From Cloeon dipterum (taxonomy: Eukaryota; Arthropoda; Insecta; Ephemeroptera; Baetidae), in assembly GCF_949628265.1 (NCBI RefSeq), contig NC_088787.1, positions 24,976,501 through 25,040,500 of the forward strand: a DNA stretch of 64,000 nucleotides. The letters are read 5' to 3'. Every line of letters starts with the position of its first letter. Positions within the stretch are counted from its first letter, which is position 1. The notes beneath the pieces were generated by a model. That model did no database searches, had not been told where the DNA came from, and saw only the letters and a list, made by a program, of their open reading frames with translations. The translations under genes were made by a program, and so were the position numbers. Positions 23,901 through 35,739 of this stretch are shown one piece after another.

Positions 23901-24106
23901 ATATATCGCCCAGCAATTTGCTGTTTGAATGGGTTGAAACATATTTTGGTAGCTCGAACTTTGGGATTGAGAAGTTTTGACTGCTCTCTCCTGTGTCAGA
24001 TTGCGAGTTAGAGACTTCAATTTGAGCATCAATACCGATTTTAAATACCTAAGGCAACCAGACTCAGCAGGATCCATAAAATTAATCTTAGCCCATCTTC
24101 CTCCAT
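20901..24106 (-). CDS. Nose-resistant-to-fluoxetine (nrf-6) type acyltransferase 3 family protein
   Basis: Multi-pass membrane protein of the NRF/acyltransferase-3 family; in C. elegans nrf-6 acts in lipid and yolk transport and fluoxetine response, while insect members are mostly uncharacterised. Eleven exons join in phase: 24106-24049, 23990-23790, 23727-23522, 23464-23250, 23189-23083, 23002-22809, 22758-22432, 22329-22006, 21942-21753, 21692-21550, 21188-20901, giving 750 aa. A hydrophobic signal (LRLILWILLSLVALG) is followed by the luminal NRF domain (KLASGLLNGNLNQLGDFEQC; CVPSSCS near residue 170) and by the membrane acyltransferase part from about residue 290 (DDINCLHGIRAVFSLI, FVVLSGLLTSYY, CYPPSHQLVTDMQMY, PYLAGIMLGY). 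Joining the signal exon needs a 58-bp intron with a weak acceptor; without it there is a one-base frame conflict. One donor is GTTTGT. Confidence 0.9.
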
Positions 24107-25892
24107 TGCGGATTTACCTGGAAATAAAATGAACACTTGTTGTTGGATTTCGATTTGTTAAATTCAACGCCAAAATGTTTGAATGAAATAATTTTTTAGC
24201 CTTTCTTGCGATCTGATGAATTTCTTAGAATTTGGCCGCTAAAAAGAAGAGAATCTTGCGTCTTGCACTGAATTAAAACTGTGCCGCACAAGGGGTGGAC
24301 TCGCATATGAACACTTCATTACTTGACTATGACTGGATTTAGTTTGCTCCAATAATTGTTACAATACCGTTTAGCAATTAATTTTTCAATAAAAAACCAT
24401 TTTTCAGTTAATATGTTGTATGCTATGTGACTTCATTAATTGTTATATAATTGTAACAAATTTGGTCGGTAGAATATTCAGTAAAACCTTGAAAATTTTA
24501 ATAATGGCTGGTCTTTCATCATCTTTTTTCTATTTTTACTCAAAATACTAAACAAAGTGAATGGCTCACATTCATATGAAGGCTGCAATTGAATAAAGAA
24601 ACGCCAATTTCCAGCTTCCAGTATTACTAGATTTAATTCGCATTCCTTGAGATAGCTGCGCGACATTGTAGAAATAATTAATATTGTTTACTAGAACAAC
24701 AAATCGATTATCTCTTCCGGCGGGTATGATTTTTAATTTTCGTTCTAATGCCAACTAGTTTTACATGGTCAAATCAAGTGCAGCAAAGTGCATTGACAGT
24801 GCAATTAATAGCGCGCGCGGATCATTTCCGCAGAGCGATCGGAGGGTTCTTGGTCGCCTTGAACATGAACCCCGGCGGCCGCTGCATCTCGTTGCGATCG
24901 CCTGCCGCGCGCAACCTTGCAATTCACACGCTTCGCGTTGTTAAACTATTCTTGGACATTGATAGCGCTATGCATTTAGTGAGAAAATCACATCTTGATA
25001 AATCGATAAGGAAGTTGGTGGTTAAAAATAGATTGTCTGTTAGAATGCCACCTGATCCGGTGTATTTGTATTTTCGTTATATTTTAATATCAATTAGTCC
25101 AAGCTATGAGCACGTGAGAAAGGGCAACACTTTCTTTTCGGAAAAGACTGAGACCCTGCCAAAAGGATAATTGTCGATGTCGAAGAAAGATACAATCAAG
25201 TTGATTTGCTATTTAGAAAATGCTTAAAATAAATTTGCACTGCAAGTCCTAAAATATTTTATGACATTTTTATGTGAAAATATATCTGTTTTAATAAAAT
25301 TAATTTGAAATTACAAATTACTCGCATTTGCAGGCGAGTAACATAAACTATTTTCGGAAATTTTAATGCTCTAGAATAGCCATTCATTCTCGGATAGTTT
25401 GTAGCAAAGCGGATTATTGAACTATTTATTTTCCGCCGAAAATTAAATTTGAAATTATCTAAATTGATTGAATCTTCGTCGCACTAATTTCTGCTTACAC
25501 GCTGTCTTTCAATAAAAAATAGATTTTTCCTTGCCAAGTAAGACGTTGCGTGTAACTTATAATATTTCTATTTTTTGTCTTAGAGAGCATATACCCGTTT
25601 AAAAAGATGAGCTAACCTTGAGACCTGCGCCAGATCTAAAATGAATCGTTTGAGCAATAATATTTTAGAGCGGTGCACAGTTAAATTCCACTCTGCGCTC
25701 ACATAGTTTCACACAAAGCTAAACCATACACTTAATAGCGGCTATGTATTTAAAAAAATATTAAAACGATTCAATGGCTAATTTTGGGTTGCAACCAGGC
25801 AGTTATTTTTTTGGCAATTTGAAAACTTGTTACGAAAAAACGAGAAAAATTGTTTTCATAGGAAATATACGACAGAAGACTGCGGTACTTAC

Positions 25893-25926
25893 AGTGTTAG
25901 CAGACGATCGGACATGCGAACTAGTA
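25893..25926 (-). other. Inferred non-coding first exon of the nrf-6-like gene
   Basis: About 30 bp downstream of a minus-strand TATATAAA lies GC-rich sequence ending in a consensus donor (aacact|gtaagt, exon end 25893). A strong acceptor (tttatttccag) 1.8 kb further on precedes the ATG by 11 bases, with exon 2 starting at 24117. Joining them gives a leader of roughly 45 bases. The exact start is a guess from TATA spacing. Confidence 0.45.
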
Positions 25927-25949
25927 AACCCCGGCAGCTGCGAGCGTTG

Positions 25950-25957
25950 TTTATATA
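25950..25957 (-). promoter_or_regulatory. TATA box candidate for the nrf-6-like gene
   Basis: TATATAAA on the minus strand, followed at the usual distance by a GC-rich short exon with a perfect GTAAGT donor. The placement fits an arthropod TATA promoter. Confidence 0.45.
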
Positions 25958-27293
25958 GTGGAGGTCGCAAGGTCCCCCTGCTCGAAGGTGTTCACCGTGC
26001 GGCTGCCGCACAGCCACTGAATCTGGAGGGGTCCCTTCGCTGTTTTTAGTCGCCGAAAATCCTAAACGTTGCCTGCACAACCTAATTCACGTGGAGCCAC
26101 GCTCAATGGGATTCTTATTTATCTGGACCGGCTTTATCATACAAAAATTTCTAATTTTAAAATTAATTGAGAGCAGTTTCATCCATCTTTTTTCTAGCTG
26201 TGCAGTATTTTTGCTTGTGCGATGCATTAAGTCATTCAAATAATTTTGTGTTTTATGCGGCTTCTGCTTTTCATTATTTAGCCATTTTTTGTGCCTGTAA
26301 ATTTTGTTAAATGCAATTTATGACTAAAATGGCCTTAACCACCGTGACAAGGCAGATGTTAATTCAATATGTAATATTTTTTAAATTTATCTGAATTATA
26401 AGGGCGAATTCAACGAATTTGACGCTATATCTTTAATATTAAATCTTAAATTATGTATTCGTCGCTTAATTGTCGTGCCTGTCGCAATTATAAATACAAA
26501 ATGGTCGGCTATCAAGAGGGTCAAGGAAAAATTCGCGGTGAGAACTTGCCGCTTGTTTAATAGCCACAGATTCCGCCAACTTTCTCCACACTCCTCTATC
26601 TCTTCAAAAGAGGCCTGCACAGCCTAATAGCTTTTATGCAACCACGACACGCGTAACTTCACACGCTGCGCCTTTTGTTTTGAATACGATGGCAATTTTG
26701 ATTGATAATTATTGAATTCGGGACTATCGTCATATCGAAATATCAAAGAAAAAGGAAACTGGTGTGATTTAACGCCGTATTGCACGCATTCAATTTTCCA
26801 GCACGTGAAGGTCATTAACTCTCTCATTGTCAGAGGCTCGCGCGTCCGGTTTTCCGCCTGTAAGCCTATCTCGCTATAGCATGAGATGATGCATACCATC
26901 GCAGAAATAGACCTGTTTACCTTAAAGTCATACTTGAAGTTTGCACTCTCTTCCGGCGCGCAATCACCGCAAAGTGTATATATGTGTTTCTTGATTGATC
27001 TTTAATCACGCCCCGCAGTGTACTATTGACCAATACATAATAGAAACCCACGATTTTTATTTTTGCAAACCACGGCTATTTTTATTCACAATCAGTGAAG
27101 CCTACATAACTCGACCTTCGATATTTAATGATTCATTTGTTACTCTGCAAGATTGTTGAAGATCAAATGCATGAATCACATTAAATCAATAATCTTGGCT
27201 AGAATATACAGATAGGGCGTAAAAAGGGTATGAATTACGAGTATCATCTTTTGAAAACATATTTAGCTCAATCCAGACATTAATTATTCTCGA

Positions 27294-30200
27294 TTAATTC
27301 CATTGACCGTTGGTTCCCATCGCACCACGGGATCTGAAAATGAAAGTGCATTCTTGAAAGAGCGCGCAAGACGCTAAATGCGGTAGTACCTGAGACCGTG
27401 AGGCAGAATATCGGATGTTGGCACGCCGGATGTCGACGGCATGCCTAATTTGGATCGGATTTTCGATTCTTTTGACTCTTGCGGCAGACTTATCATGGGG
27501 TCCGGACGCTTTGCTTTGTACCACCAGTACTCAAATGCGAGCGCCAAACTAGCCAGCACGATACCAGCGGCGATAACGATGAAAACGCCACCTTTTTCAG
27601 GGCTTTTGTATAAGCGATTATTCGTAAGAAACGAATTTTTACCAATGTTACGAATGGAAATGCCGTCCGCTTGGTCATCCTGACGATCGCACATTTTTTT
27701 CTCCGGATTTTGGTTCCACCAAATTTCCTTCAGCTTCTCTAGTTTCCGCTTGTTCAAAAGTTGCAGGATCCTAATTTACGAGCACAATTTTAATTCTTAA
27801 TTTCATGTATAATTGTTAATAGCATACGCGTTGTTAAACTGATCTTTGAGCGGCGATCCTTGCTGCACAGCGATTGCGTACGGCTTGCGCGAAAACTCCT
27901 CGCCGACCATTTGGAGATCGCAGTTGGTCAGGACGCTGTACCTAATATCAGTGGCATCGCCTAGAGTACATCAGAATGAATAAGAAATATTTCAAATTTT
28001 TAAGTTTTACCTAAAAACGCGAAGCCTTCACTGCTGGACTTTGACTTTTGGACTCTCAAAACCGCGTCCTCCAGAGTTTCAGGCAAGCCAGCCTCCAACA
28101 TAGCTTGCCACATTTTAGTGTATCTAATTGTTAGTTTATTAAAAAATTAAAATATGTCATAACTATGTAAAAATAATCCACACCTGTCACTAATCGGATA
28201 GTCCCAAACAGCGAGTTTTGCCCTTTCCAAAACGGTCAAGCTGTCATTCAGACTCATATCTTTCCAAATTCTGTACCAGATTCAAATAATTTTTCTCAAA
28301 AGGACTATTCATAAATAAATATCATATACTCATAAAATCTCTGCTCAATGCCGGACATCCGCAGAAAGTAAATCATGGTGTCGGATCCGTTGAGGGGCGC
28401 GTACTGGATTTTGTACTGCTGCGCCAGGTCGGCCAGCGACTCCACAGGCGTGTCCAGCCTGGAGACGGTGAGAAAAGCGGCCAGGTTTGCCGTGTACGAG
28501 GCGATGATGATGAAGCCGAAGAGCCACCAGGTAGCGGCCACCAGTCTCCCTGATAGGTTCTTGGGCGCCTCTCCGCCGCCCTGCGGCGTAAGGGACGTCA
28601 TGCAGAACCAAAGACACTCGCGCAGGTTGAACTCGCGCTTCTCCTCGTCATCCTTGTACTTGTCACGGTTGTTTTGGTAGCTGTACGGGCTCCAACGGTC
28701 GAAGATCCACATTAACAGACTGTGGCAAATAAATTCATATCATTTTTATATATTTCGGGAAAAGGGACCTTGTTATAAAGTATGCGGCGAGGATGCAAAG
28801 CCAGACGTCGGTTTCGAGGACAGTCAAAAATTTGAACAGGGACGTCGGTGAACTGAGCTTCTTCATTAAAATGCTGTAACCAACCAGGTCGTAGTAGGGC
28901 ACGGTGAAGTCAATGACGGTTTCTCGTTCCGACGTGACTGGCAGGGCCGCAAGGGCGACGTCAGCTCGCTGTAAATGAGAGAGTTCGAGAGTTATATATG
29001 CGACGAGGGTGTTTTTAATATTTAAGCACCTTCTCTTTCAACTCTTTGATCATGCCGTCCCAGTTGCCCTGCTCGTCCATCGTTCCGATTTTGTGGTCTG
29101 GTGCCTCATATATTTCGTACTCGAAGCCAATGATGCGCCGAATTTCCTCCAGCAGATCGATGCAATAGCCGCGGAACTTTTTTCCCCCGTTGGCGGCCTG
29201 ATCCTCCTCTGCCACGTGCATCACGAACGGTGGTTGCTGAGGAAAAATGTTAAGTAAAAAAGGACAACGAAATTAAAAATAATCACAATCGCTGTGACGA
29301 TCCTGTAGACCGTGACGGAGGACAAATTGGCCAAACTGCGTGGCTCTCGAACTAGCAGCTGGGACTCGATTCCCGCGGGCCACTGGCCTAGGTCTTCGGC
29401 CTCCAAGGGCCTTCCTCCCACCACGGAGACCTTCTCCAGACGCAGGGTGAACGCCAGGTGGCTGCGGCCGTTGCGCTCCACTTGCATTTTCGCGAAGGTG
29501 CCCGGCTCCTTCACTTGCTTAAATGCCATCTGCAGGTCCAGGTTGGTCCTGCGGACGGGCTGGTCCTCGCGGTACTCGTGGCAAAGGGTATGCTGCATGT
29601 CCGTCGGCCAGTCACTCCGCTCGATCATTGACCTGCCGGTTTCAGGTTGCACTCATTGATATAAAACCGTTCAGCTTTTAGGTTGTACCTGACCGCCAAC
29701 ATTGCCCTGAGCGTCAGGTCGAAGTAGAAGGCGGCAGTAATTTCGCGTTCGCCAGGAAGAGCATATTTCGCCTTGAGAAGAGCCAACCTTTGTGCGAGTT
29801 TCACGTCGGGGACCGGTTTAAGGAAGAGAATCGTTGCGTCGTTGCAGGGACATCGCAAAGGTCCGCTGTCCTGTTTTGAGGACATACATATATTTCCAGA
29901 AAATTTAAATGTACAACGCTATTAACCTGCGTGAGAGCGTGCCAAGCATATTTGCGTGTGAAGAGCTCGCCAGTGTTTGCAGCTTCCAAGACGTCTTTGA
30001 TTGTGTTCAGGCGGCCCAGGATAAAAAAGTTATTCACGTCCACTTCAAGCATTTTGTTCAACTGCTCTTTTATGTCAGACCTCAGCGGTGCTATGATGTG
30101 CCGAGTGGGAATGTTTCGCAAAAGACTTTTGTATTTGTGGTCCATTTCTGGGATTGTGAGATAAAATATTATTTCACAGTCGAGGGAGTAAATGAATAGG

Positions 30201-31068
30201 AAAAAATAAAAGTGTACCAAAAGAGTCATCAAATATTATCGCAGCACTGCTCAGATTCTGAGCTACGACAATCGTCCTGATGGCCTCAGGAATGAGATCC
30301 CCTGGAGGCTGTACTTGGATCAAGTATTTGAGCTGCTCCTCGTCCAGGTCTCTCCATTGTCTTAAGCAAAATGAATCATGCATTTTAAAATGATAGAAAA
30401 ATCTAGTGGAATTCTAATTAAACCTTATGTCACCTTCCTGACCATACGAACCAGACACCGTGGGCAGGGCAAGAGACATGGTGAAGGCCTTGACCACCTC
30501 TGAGCTGTCACCGCTCAGGGTGTTGTCGATCACGATATGTGGGGGTTCTCCAGCCTTAACGCTCGTTTCGTAAGATTTACAAACTGCGCAATTAAAATAA
30601 GGAAGATGAATATGACCAAATATAAGATCGGATTTTCCATTCTAATTAAGATTGTTGCATTAATAATGTATGTAGTAAAATAAAAATATTTAAAGGCACT
30701 GCCAAAAAGTGCACTTATTAAATAGACTCAGTTTTGATCCGACCAAAAATGAATAATAATAATTTAGAAAAAATTATCGGTAAATTTGTATATTACGTGT
30801 GTCAAGAAAGGTTTGAGGGTCCGTAGCATTAGCGGTGACGTTGTCCACCCTTCCAACAGTTAGGTAAAGATCGGGGTTGCGTTTGATGTACGCGAGCACC
30901 GACTCAAATGCTCTGGTTGCCACATCGTTTGTTTCGTCATTGACGAACACTGAAAATTAAAATAAAATATCGAGTTTTCTAACAAATTTTTGAAAACTTA
31001 CTGACGTTTACTAATAGTGGGCCAGCGATGGCATGCGAAGCCAAGAGCAGAACGATCAAAGCTCTCAT
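27294..31068 (-). CDS. Ir25a: Ionotropic receptor co-receptor 25a
   Basis: Ancient chemosensory co-receptor related to ionotropic glutamate receptors. It assembles with tuning IRs in sensory cilia for odour, acid, humidity and temperature sensing. Sixteen exons join in phase: 31068-31002, 30949-30797, 30583-30424, 30360-30218, 30147-29927, 29870-29689, 29632-29287, 29236-29030, 28968-28769, 28719-28330, 28270-28184, 28123-28011, 27960-27828, 27770-27643, 27591-27390, 27333-27294; 923 aa, close to Drosophila's 947. A signal peptide (MRALIVLLLASHAIAG) precedes the long amino-terminal domain, which separates Ir25a and Ir8a from other IRs. S1 begins near residue 424. The M1-pore-M3 block is almost family-identical (MWIFDRWSPYSYQNN, MTSLTPQGGGEAP, SYTANLAAFLTVSRLDTPVE); S2 has YAPLNGSDTM; M4 is GGVFIVIAAGIVLASLALAF with FEYWWY. 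All introns but one are about 50-70 bp. Confidence 0.97.
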
Positions 31069-32685
31069 GACTGCGTCGGGAAGTCAACTACAAAAGTCTT
31101 CCGTGCGACTCTTTCGGACTGCCAATCAAGGATTGCATTTTTCATGCGCCTTGTCAATCAAGTGTCCAAATGAAAAACGTATGAATTAGTTACTGCGCGT
31201 GTTTCCACGGTGACCACATTATATTTATTCGACAAACAGATACGTTTCACAATATTTACTGTGCGCGAACGCCGCGAACAAAGAATTATTTGTACACTTT
31301 TCCGTTTGCTGAATTTAGTTAAATTATTTTCCTTCCATATATAGAGGAAATAAATCATTTAATTAACTGTAAGAGTTTATTGTCGCTTAATGTCAAGAAA
31401 AACCTGGTGTTATTAGTGTCAGCAGGTTATTATCAATGGGCATAACCTGCTTTCTTGGCACGCGCCCCTTGATATGAATTTGAATTATTGAGCTTTCGCG
31501 TGACTCTCAATTTTTTCGTTATTGTGCTTACATGAACATATTATTGATAAACACGTGTAATCAATTTTCTACTCACAATGGAAATTATGGTTGGCGTATA
31601 ATAGAATAGAATGCGAAATTTTGCACAATGTTATTCTATCATGAATATAATGTTATCTTTCTCGAGCAAATGCCGCGCTTCAGCAGACTATTATAACCTT
31701 ATCAAATTTCAAGCGGTTTAATGTTGCATTAAATTATAAAACAATTTCATCGTTTCAATATAACTGTGCCATTTATGTTTAACTGTGAAACTGCATACTG
31801 ATAATTTTTTATAACCTTTGAAGATTTCAATTTTTCCAACTTTAAATAAACAAGCTCGTGGAAAATTGTATATTAATAAATATGTACTATTTTTAATATG
31901 ATGTTCTCGTTTTTTTCTTGTTAAAACATACAAATTGATTAACTACGGAACTTTTATGGTAATGCATTTTTTCTAAAGCATTATTAATGCAACTGGTGCC
32001 AGAACAAAGCAGAGTAAATTAAAATGCCCCTTCCAGTGATGAATTTGGTTTAATTATTAACTCTGATATATAATTTATTTTACTTATTTTATAGCTTCTA
32101 AAGTGGTCAAATTGTTTTTGATCTTGATAATATTGAGCGTCGTCAGCGAGTTATCTAACCTGCAAAATAAAATCTGAAAATATTAAAATCAATGTCAGAA
32201 GATCAGTAAAAACTCATTTAGAAAAATTTCGATTATTTTCTATGGTTATATTACTGTCTGATATTCATGATTCTTGAAGCATTTTTTATGAAATAAATAT
32301 TATGAAGGTTACTCTCAACAGTTTGTACTCGCAAACGTCTTGTGTACTATACCGCACACTGGCGCATACCATATTATATAACCAACAAGTTGAAAAACCG
32401 GCTTTTACTTTAGTTAGTCTTCCTGTTGAGACGTCGAGTCAGTTAGGAACTCACGGTGAAATATTTATTAGTGTTATTCCCACAATCTTGTTATTGTACC
32501 GATCCGCATTCGCGCTCTCAGCGCTGCAGTCGTGACGGTGACCATGCCCCTTTGTTTACAGTCGCACATCGCACAAATTATTGGCGGCGCCGTTTTCGTT
32601 GCCTGCACCCGTTAAGAGATTTTGAAATCGATTATAACTTCTGCGTTTCCAACTAGTTGAAATTTTTAGCAAGAACAAGCGAGGA
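31069..32685. other. Divergent promoter region between Ir25a and Nup62
   Basis: About 1.6 kb, AT-rich. Transcription of Ir25a runs leftward and Nup62 rightward. The last 150 bp before the Nup62 ATG become GC-richer (ggcggcgccg near 32583). A minus-strand TATATAA near 32375-32381 might serve a distal Ir25a leader exon, but nothing confirms that. Confidence 0.5.
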
Positions 32686-35101
32686 ATGTCTTTCAGCTTC
32701 GGCAACACTGGCTCTGCCGGAGGCTTCTCCTTTGGACAGCCTGCTACGTCGGCGGCTCCCGCGGCAACGACAGCAGCCCCTGCGAGTGGTAAAACTGTCT
32801 AATTTCATTATCAAACTGGCTAAAACAAATCTTTCAGGTTTGGCGTTCGGCCAACCCGCAGCAACAGCTACAGGCACCACCACCTTTGGAATGGGCTCCT
32901 TCGGTGCTGCTGCAGCCAGTGCTGCCCCTGCATCTGCAGGTTAGTTTGGCAAAATTTTGAAATTCTGGGAATTCCGAGTTCGTATATTTAATGAATGTAC
33001 AATTTTTCAGCTGGAGGATTTTCGCTGCCAGCCGCCACTCCAGCAACGGCCACAGCCGCCCCCACCTCAGTTGCCGGTGGCGGCTTTTCCATCGACGCCG
33101 GGAAGTCATCCCTATTTGGCGGCAGCGGCCTCTCGTTCGGTGCCTCGACGCTGGCCGCGTCCGCAGTCGCCACCAGTAGCGCTCCTTCCCTTTCCTTTGG
33201 AGGAGCGGCCACCGCGACCGCCGCCACAGCCACCTCAGCACCTACCTTTGGAGGATTCAGCAACCTATCCGCCGCTGCGCCTGCGGCCAGCACTGCTCCC
33301 TCCCTCGCGCCTCAACCTGCGGCCGCAGCGGCGCCTTTGTTGTCCCTTGGGAACCTCCCGAAACAAACAACCGCTGCCGCATCAGCCACGACCACAGCTA
33401 CTCCATTGTTGACATCAGCGTTGTTTGGTGAGGAGAATTTTCATATGTGTCACTGCAAGGGTATTTTGACCCTAATTTTTTCCTTTGGAGTATTACATCA
33501 GACAAATCAATATCTAGGCCACAAAATTGGAAAATGACCGTTCCTCGTTTTGAACCATTTATTTTAATTTGAATTTATCATAGTGAGAGCTTGGGGTAAT
33601 TAGACCAAAACATACATTTTTTTATAAATAGGTATCACTCTTTATGCTGATCATAAAGGGATTAAAAAAATAAATAAACCGCAGCAGTCTTACCTGATCG
33701 TAAATCTGGAGACTCTTAATAATGCAATAAAAAATGATTATAGTCTGGCCTGCCTTTCATATTATTTACAAGCTCAAATTTGGAGTCAAATTAACAAACG
33801 GATGCCTTGCAGACAAGATTTTATTTAATTTCCGCAAAATCAAAATTTAAAATTTAAATTTCTCTTAAATATTGGAATGGTTTATTCTTCAAACCACTAA
33901 ATCATCTTAAATTCTATCCTACACTGCAGTGTTGAATATCAATTACGACATCAAATTTGAGAGTGTCAGGTTAAACGACACATAGCTCACAGGTTTGAAG
34001 ACTATTTAGAAATTTCGACCCTCAGGAAAGGATAGGGAAGGTTCAATTTGGCTTTGAATCGGTAAATTGAGGTTTCCTAAATTGTCCAAAGCAGTTCTTA
34101 CACGAAAAAATGGAGTCTATCGACGAGAACCAAATTTTCAGTTCTAATAAGTCGTGCATCCATATTTTTTAAACGGAAAATTTTATTAGGTTGAATTTGA
34201 TTTCCAGGAGCCAAAACTACCTCAACTCAGGAGCAGACCTCAACCACAGCTACACCTTCCAGCACCAGTCTGACTACAGTGTAAGCAAAATATTCAACCG
34301 AATCACACAATTCTTTATTCAATTCACGTAATATAGACCAACAACTGTAGCCAGCTCGAATCCCAAGCTCTCCTACTCGACCTTGGAGTCAGAAATCAAC
34401 AAGTGGGCCTACCAGTTGGAGGAGCAGGAGAACATTTTCATCCACCAGGCCACGCAGGTCAACGCTTGGGACAGACTTCTGCTTGAAAGTGGAGACAAGG
34501 TTCAGCTCTCTCAACCGTTTTCTTTAGCATCGTGACAACCTTCTCTTGACAGATTACCGAGCTGAACAGCACAATTGAGACTCTGAAGGTCGAACAGCAG
34601 AAGTTGGACCTGGAATTGGATTACATTTCCAGCCTGGAGCGCGAACTTGAGGACAGCATCGCTCCGATAGAAACTGCCATATCCACAATGCAATTGGCCG
34701 ATCCAGAGCGTCAGCAAACGTAAATATTTAAATCCAGAATTCGATAAAATCTAATCAATCACTTTGCTGCAGGTACGAGATGGCAGAAAACCTGGATGCC
34801 CAGACCAAGCAAATGGCCAATGACCTGAAGAAGATTATTAACCACCTGAATGTCATCAACAAAGAGCAGGACGAGAACAATCCTGTAAGAATTTTGCCGT
34901 CTCCTCGTTGGTAATGTTTCATGTTTGAATTCAATTTGGCAGGTCGTTCAGGTGGGAAGAATATTAAATGCACACATGAATTCGCTGCTCTGGATCCATC
35001 AGACAGCCACAGCCAGCCAGTCTCAAATGGACGAGGCGTCGAAAGTGATTGATCTTCTAAAGAAGGAACTCTTGGACCATTCTGCTCTACTCAAACAATA
35101 A
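32686..35101 (+). CDS. Nup62: Nuclear pore glycoprotein p62
   Basis: Central-channel FG nucleoporin that binds transport receptors and forms the Nup62-Nup58-Nup54 complex. Eight exons join in phase: 32686-32788, 32838-32939, 33011-33427, 34208-34280, 34337-34499, 34553-34719, 34773-34884, 34943-35101; 431 aa. Residues 1 to about 210 are Ala/Thr/Ser-rich with scattered FG units (FSFGNTG, FSFGQ, AFGQ, FGMGSFG, LFGGSGLSFG, LSFGG, TFGGF, LFG). From about residue 240 follows the coiled-coil Nsp1-like domain (LESEINKWAYQLEEQENIF, QATQVNAWDRLL, MAENLDAQTKQMANDLKKI, ILNAHMNSLLWI), the family signature. Intron 3 is long (780 bp); the rest are short. Confidence 0.95.
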
Positions 35102-35124
35102 TTATTTTCTGGATTTATGTTAAC

Positions 35125-35134
35125 TTTAATTAAA
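35125..35134. terminator. Palindromic poly(A) signal shared by two convergent genes
   Basis: TTTAATTAAA reads ATTAAA on the plus strand (35129-35134) and on the minus strand (35130-35125). It lies 24 bp past the Nup62 stop and 23 bp past the UQCC4-like stop. ATTAAA is the commonest variant poly(A) hexamer. Use by both genes is inferred from position. Confidence 0.5.
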
Positions 35135-35156
35135 TAGTTTTTCATCAGAGAAAATA

Positions 35157-35739
35157 CTAAGAATTTGATTCAATTTCTTTAAGTCTGGACTCCAGGCGCT
35201 TGGTATCTATGCCCCGCTCCTTGTTGAATTCCATGGCTAACTCCAGTTGATTCTTCTCCAGACCTTGGAAGTGAAACATAGATCAGAGTTGGTTACATAT
35301 ATAATGATTTGAGTTTTACCAGGAAGTCTATCAAAAAGGCTGACTCGCATTTCATCATCTAGATCATTTTCTTCTCTTAACACGCAGAAGTAAATCATAA
35401 ACACAGTTAGGCTGGCCATGATAATGGGAGCCTCAAACCAAGGTGCATCGTCTTTATTTCTAACCCTTGCGTTGCCAGGAGACGCAGCTTCACTGCTAGA
35501 GAATTTAATAGGGCCTTCGTCATCTTTTGCTGTTTTTCCTGAATATAAGCATACGCAGCCTCTAGGATTTGTAAGAGTTCGGCATGTGCCAGGGCTGAAA
35601 AGATTAGCATTATGTAACTGGTTATAAAAGCTCTTGAGATATTGTACATATTATGCTTCAATTTATATAATCACCTCAACCTGGAGAGCAAGTTTGATGT
35701 GCGGCCGAGAGAATTCCTCACACTTGACAAAGCAAGCAT
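35157..35739 (-). CDS. UQCC4/CCSMST1-like mitochondrial complex III assembly factor
   Basis: Small inner-membrane protein; the human relative (UQCC4, C16orf91/CCSMST1) takes part in cytochrome bc1 assembly. Three exons join in phase: 35739-35681, 35594-35320, 35263-35157; 146 aa. A Ser/Arg-rich N-terminus (MLALSSVRNSLGRTSNLLSS) looks like a mitochondrial presequence. It is followed by the family pattern DEGPIKFSSSEAAS, WFEAPII, and one membrane helix (MASLTVFMIYFCVLREENDL) ending in the conserved Leu-Arg-Glu-Glu. A helical, charged C-terminus (LEKNQLELAMEFNKERGID) follows. Family assignment rests on this pattern from memory. It shares a divergent promoter with the ankyrin gene at 36422. Confidence 0.75.

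Larger units (their letters stand above)
24107..27293. other. Intergenic region with the leader intron of the nrf-6-like gene
   Basis: About 3.2 kb without a supported coding gene. It contains the inferred non-coding first exon and TATA box of the nrf-6-like gene (25893-25957) and, nearer 27.29 kb, the 3' flank of Ir25a. A 140-codon open frame at 24748-25170 has no recognisable domain and was not accepted. Confidence 0.5.

Noticed and set aside
24748-25170. 140-codon plus-strand frame between the nrf-6-like gene and Ir25a
   Set aside because: No recognisable motif, uneven composition and no splice or promoter context; length alone is not enough.
32084-32158. Minus-strand exon-like piece after a tttgcag acceptor, ending in TAA (LDNSLTTLNIIKIKNN)
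   Set aside because: I could not find an upstream exon in matching phase in the 500 bp up to Nup62; probably chance in AT-rich DNA.
32834-33412. Frames overlapping Nup62 exons in other phases and on the other strand
   Set aside because: Shadows of the GC-rich, repetitive FG region; the Nup62 frame is fixed by splice phase and by the coiled-coil domain downstream.
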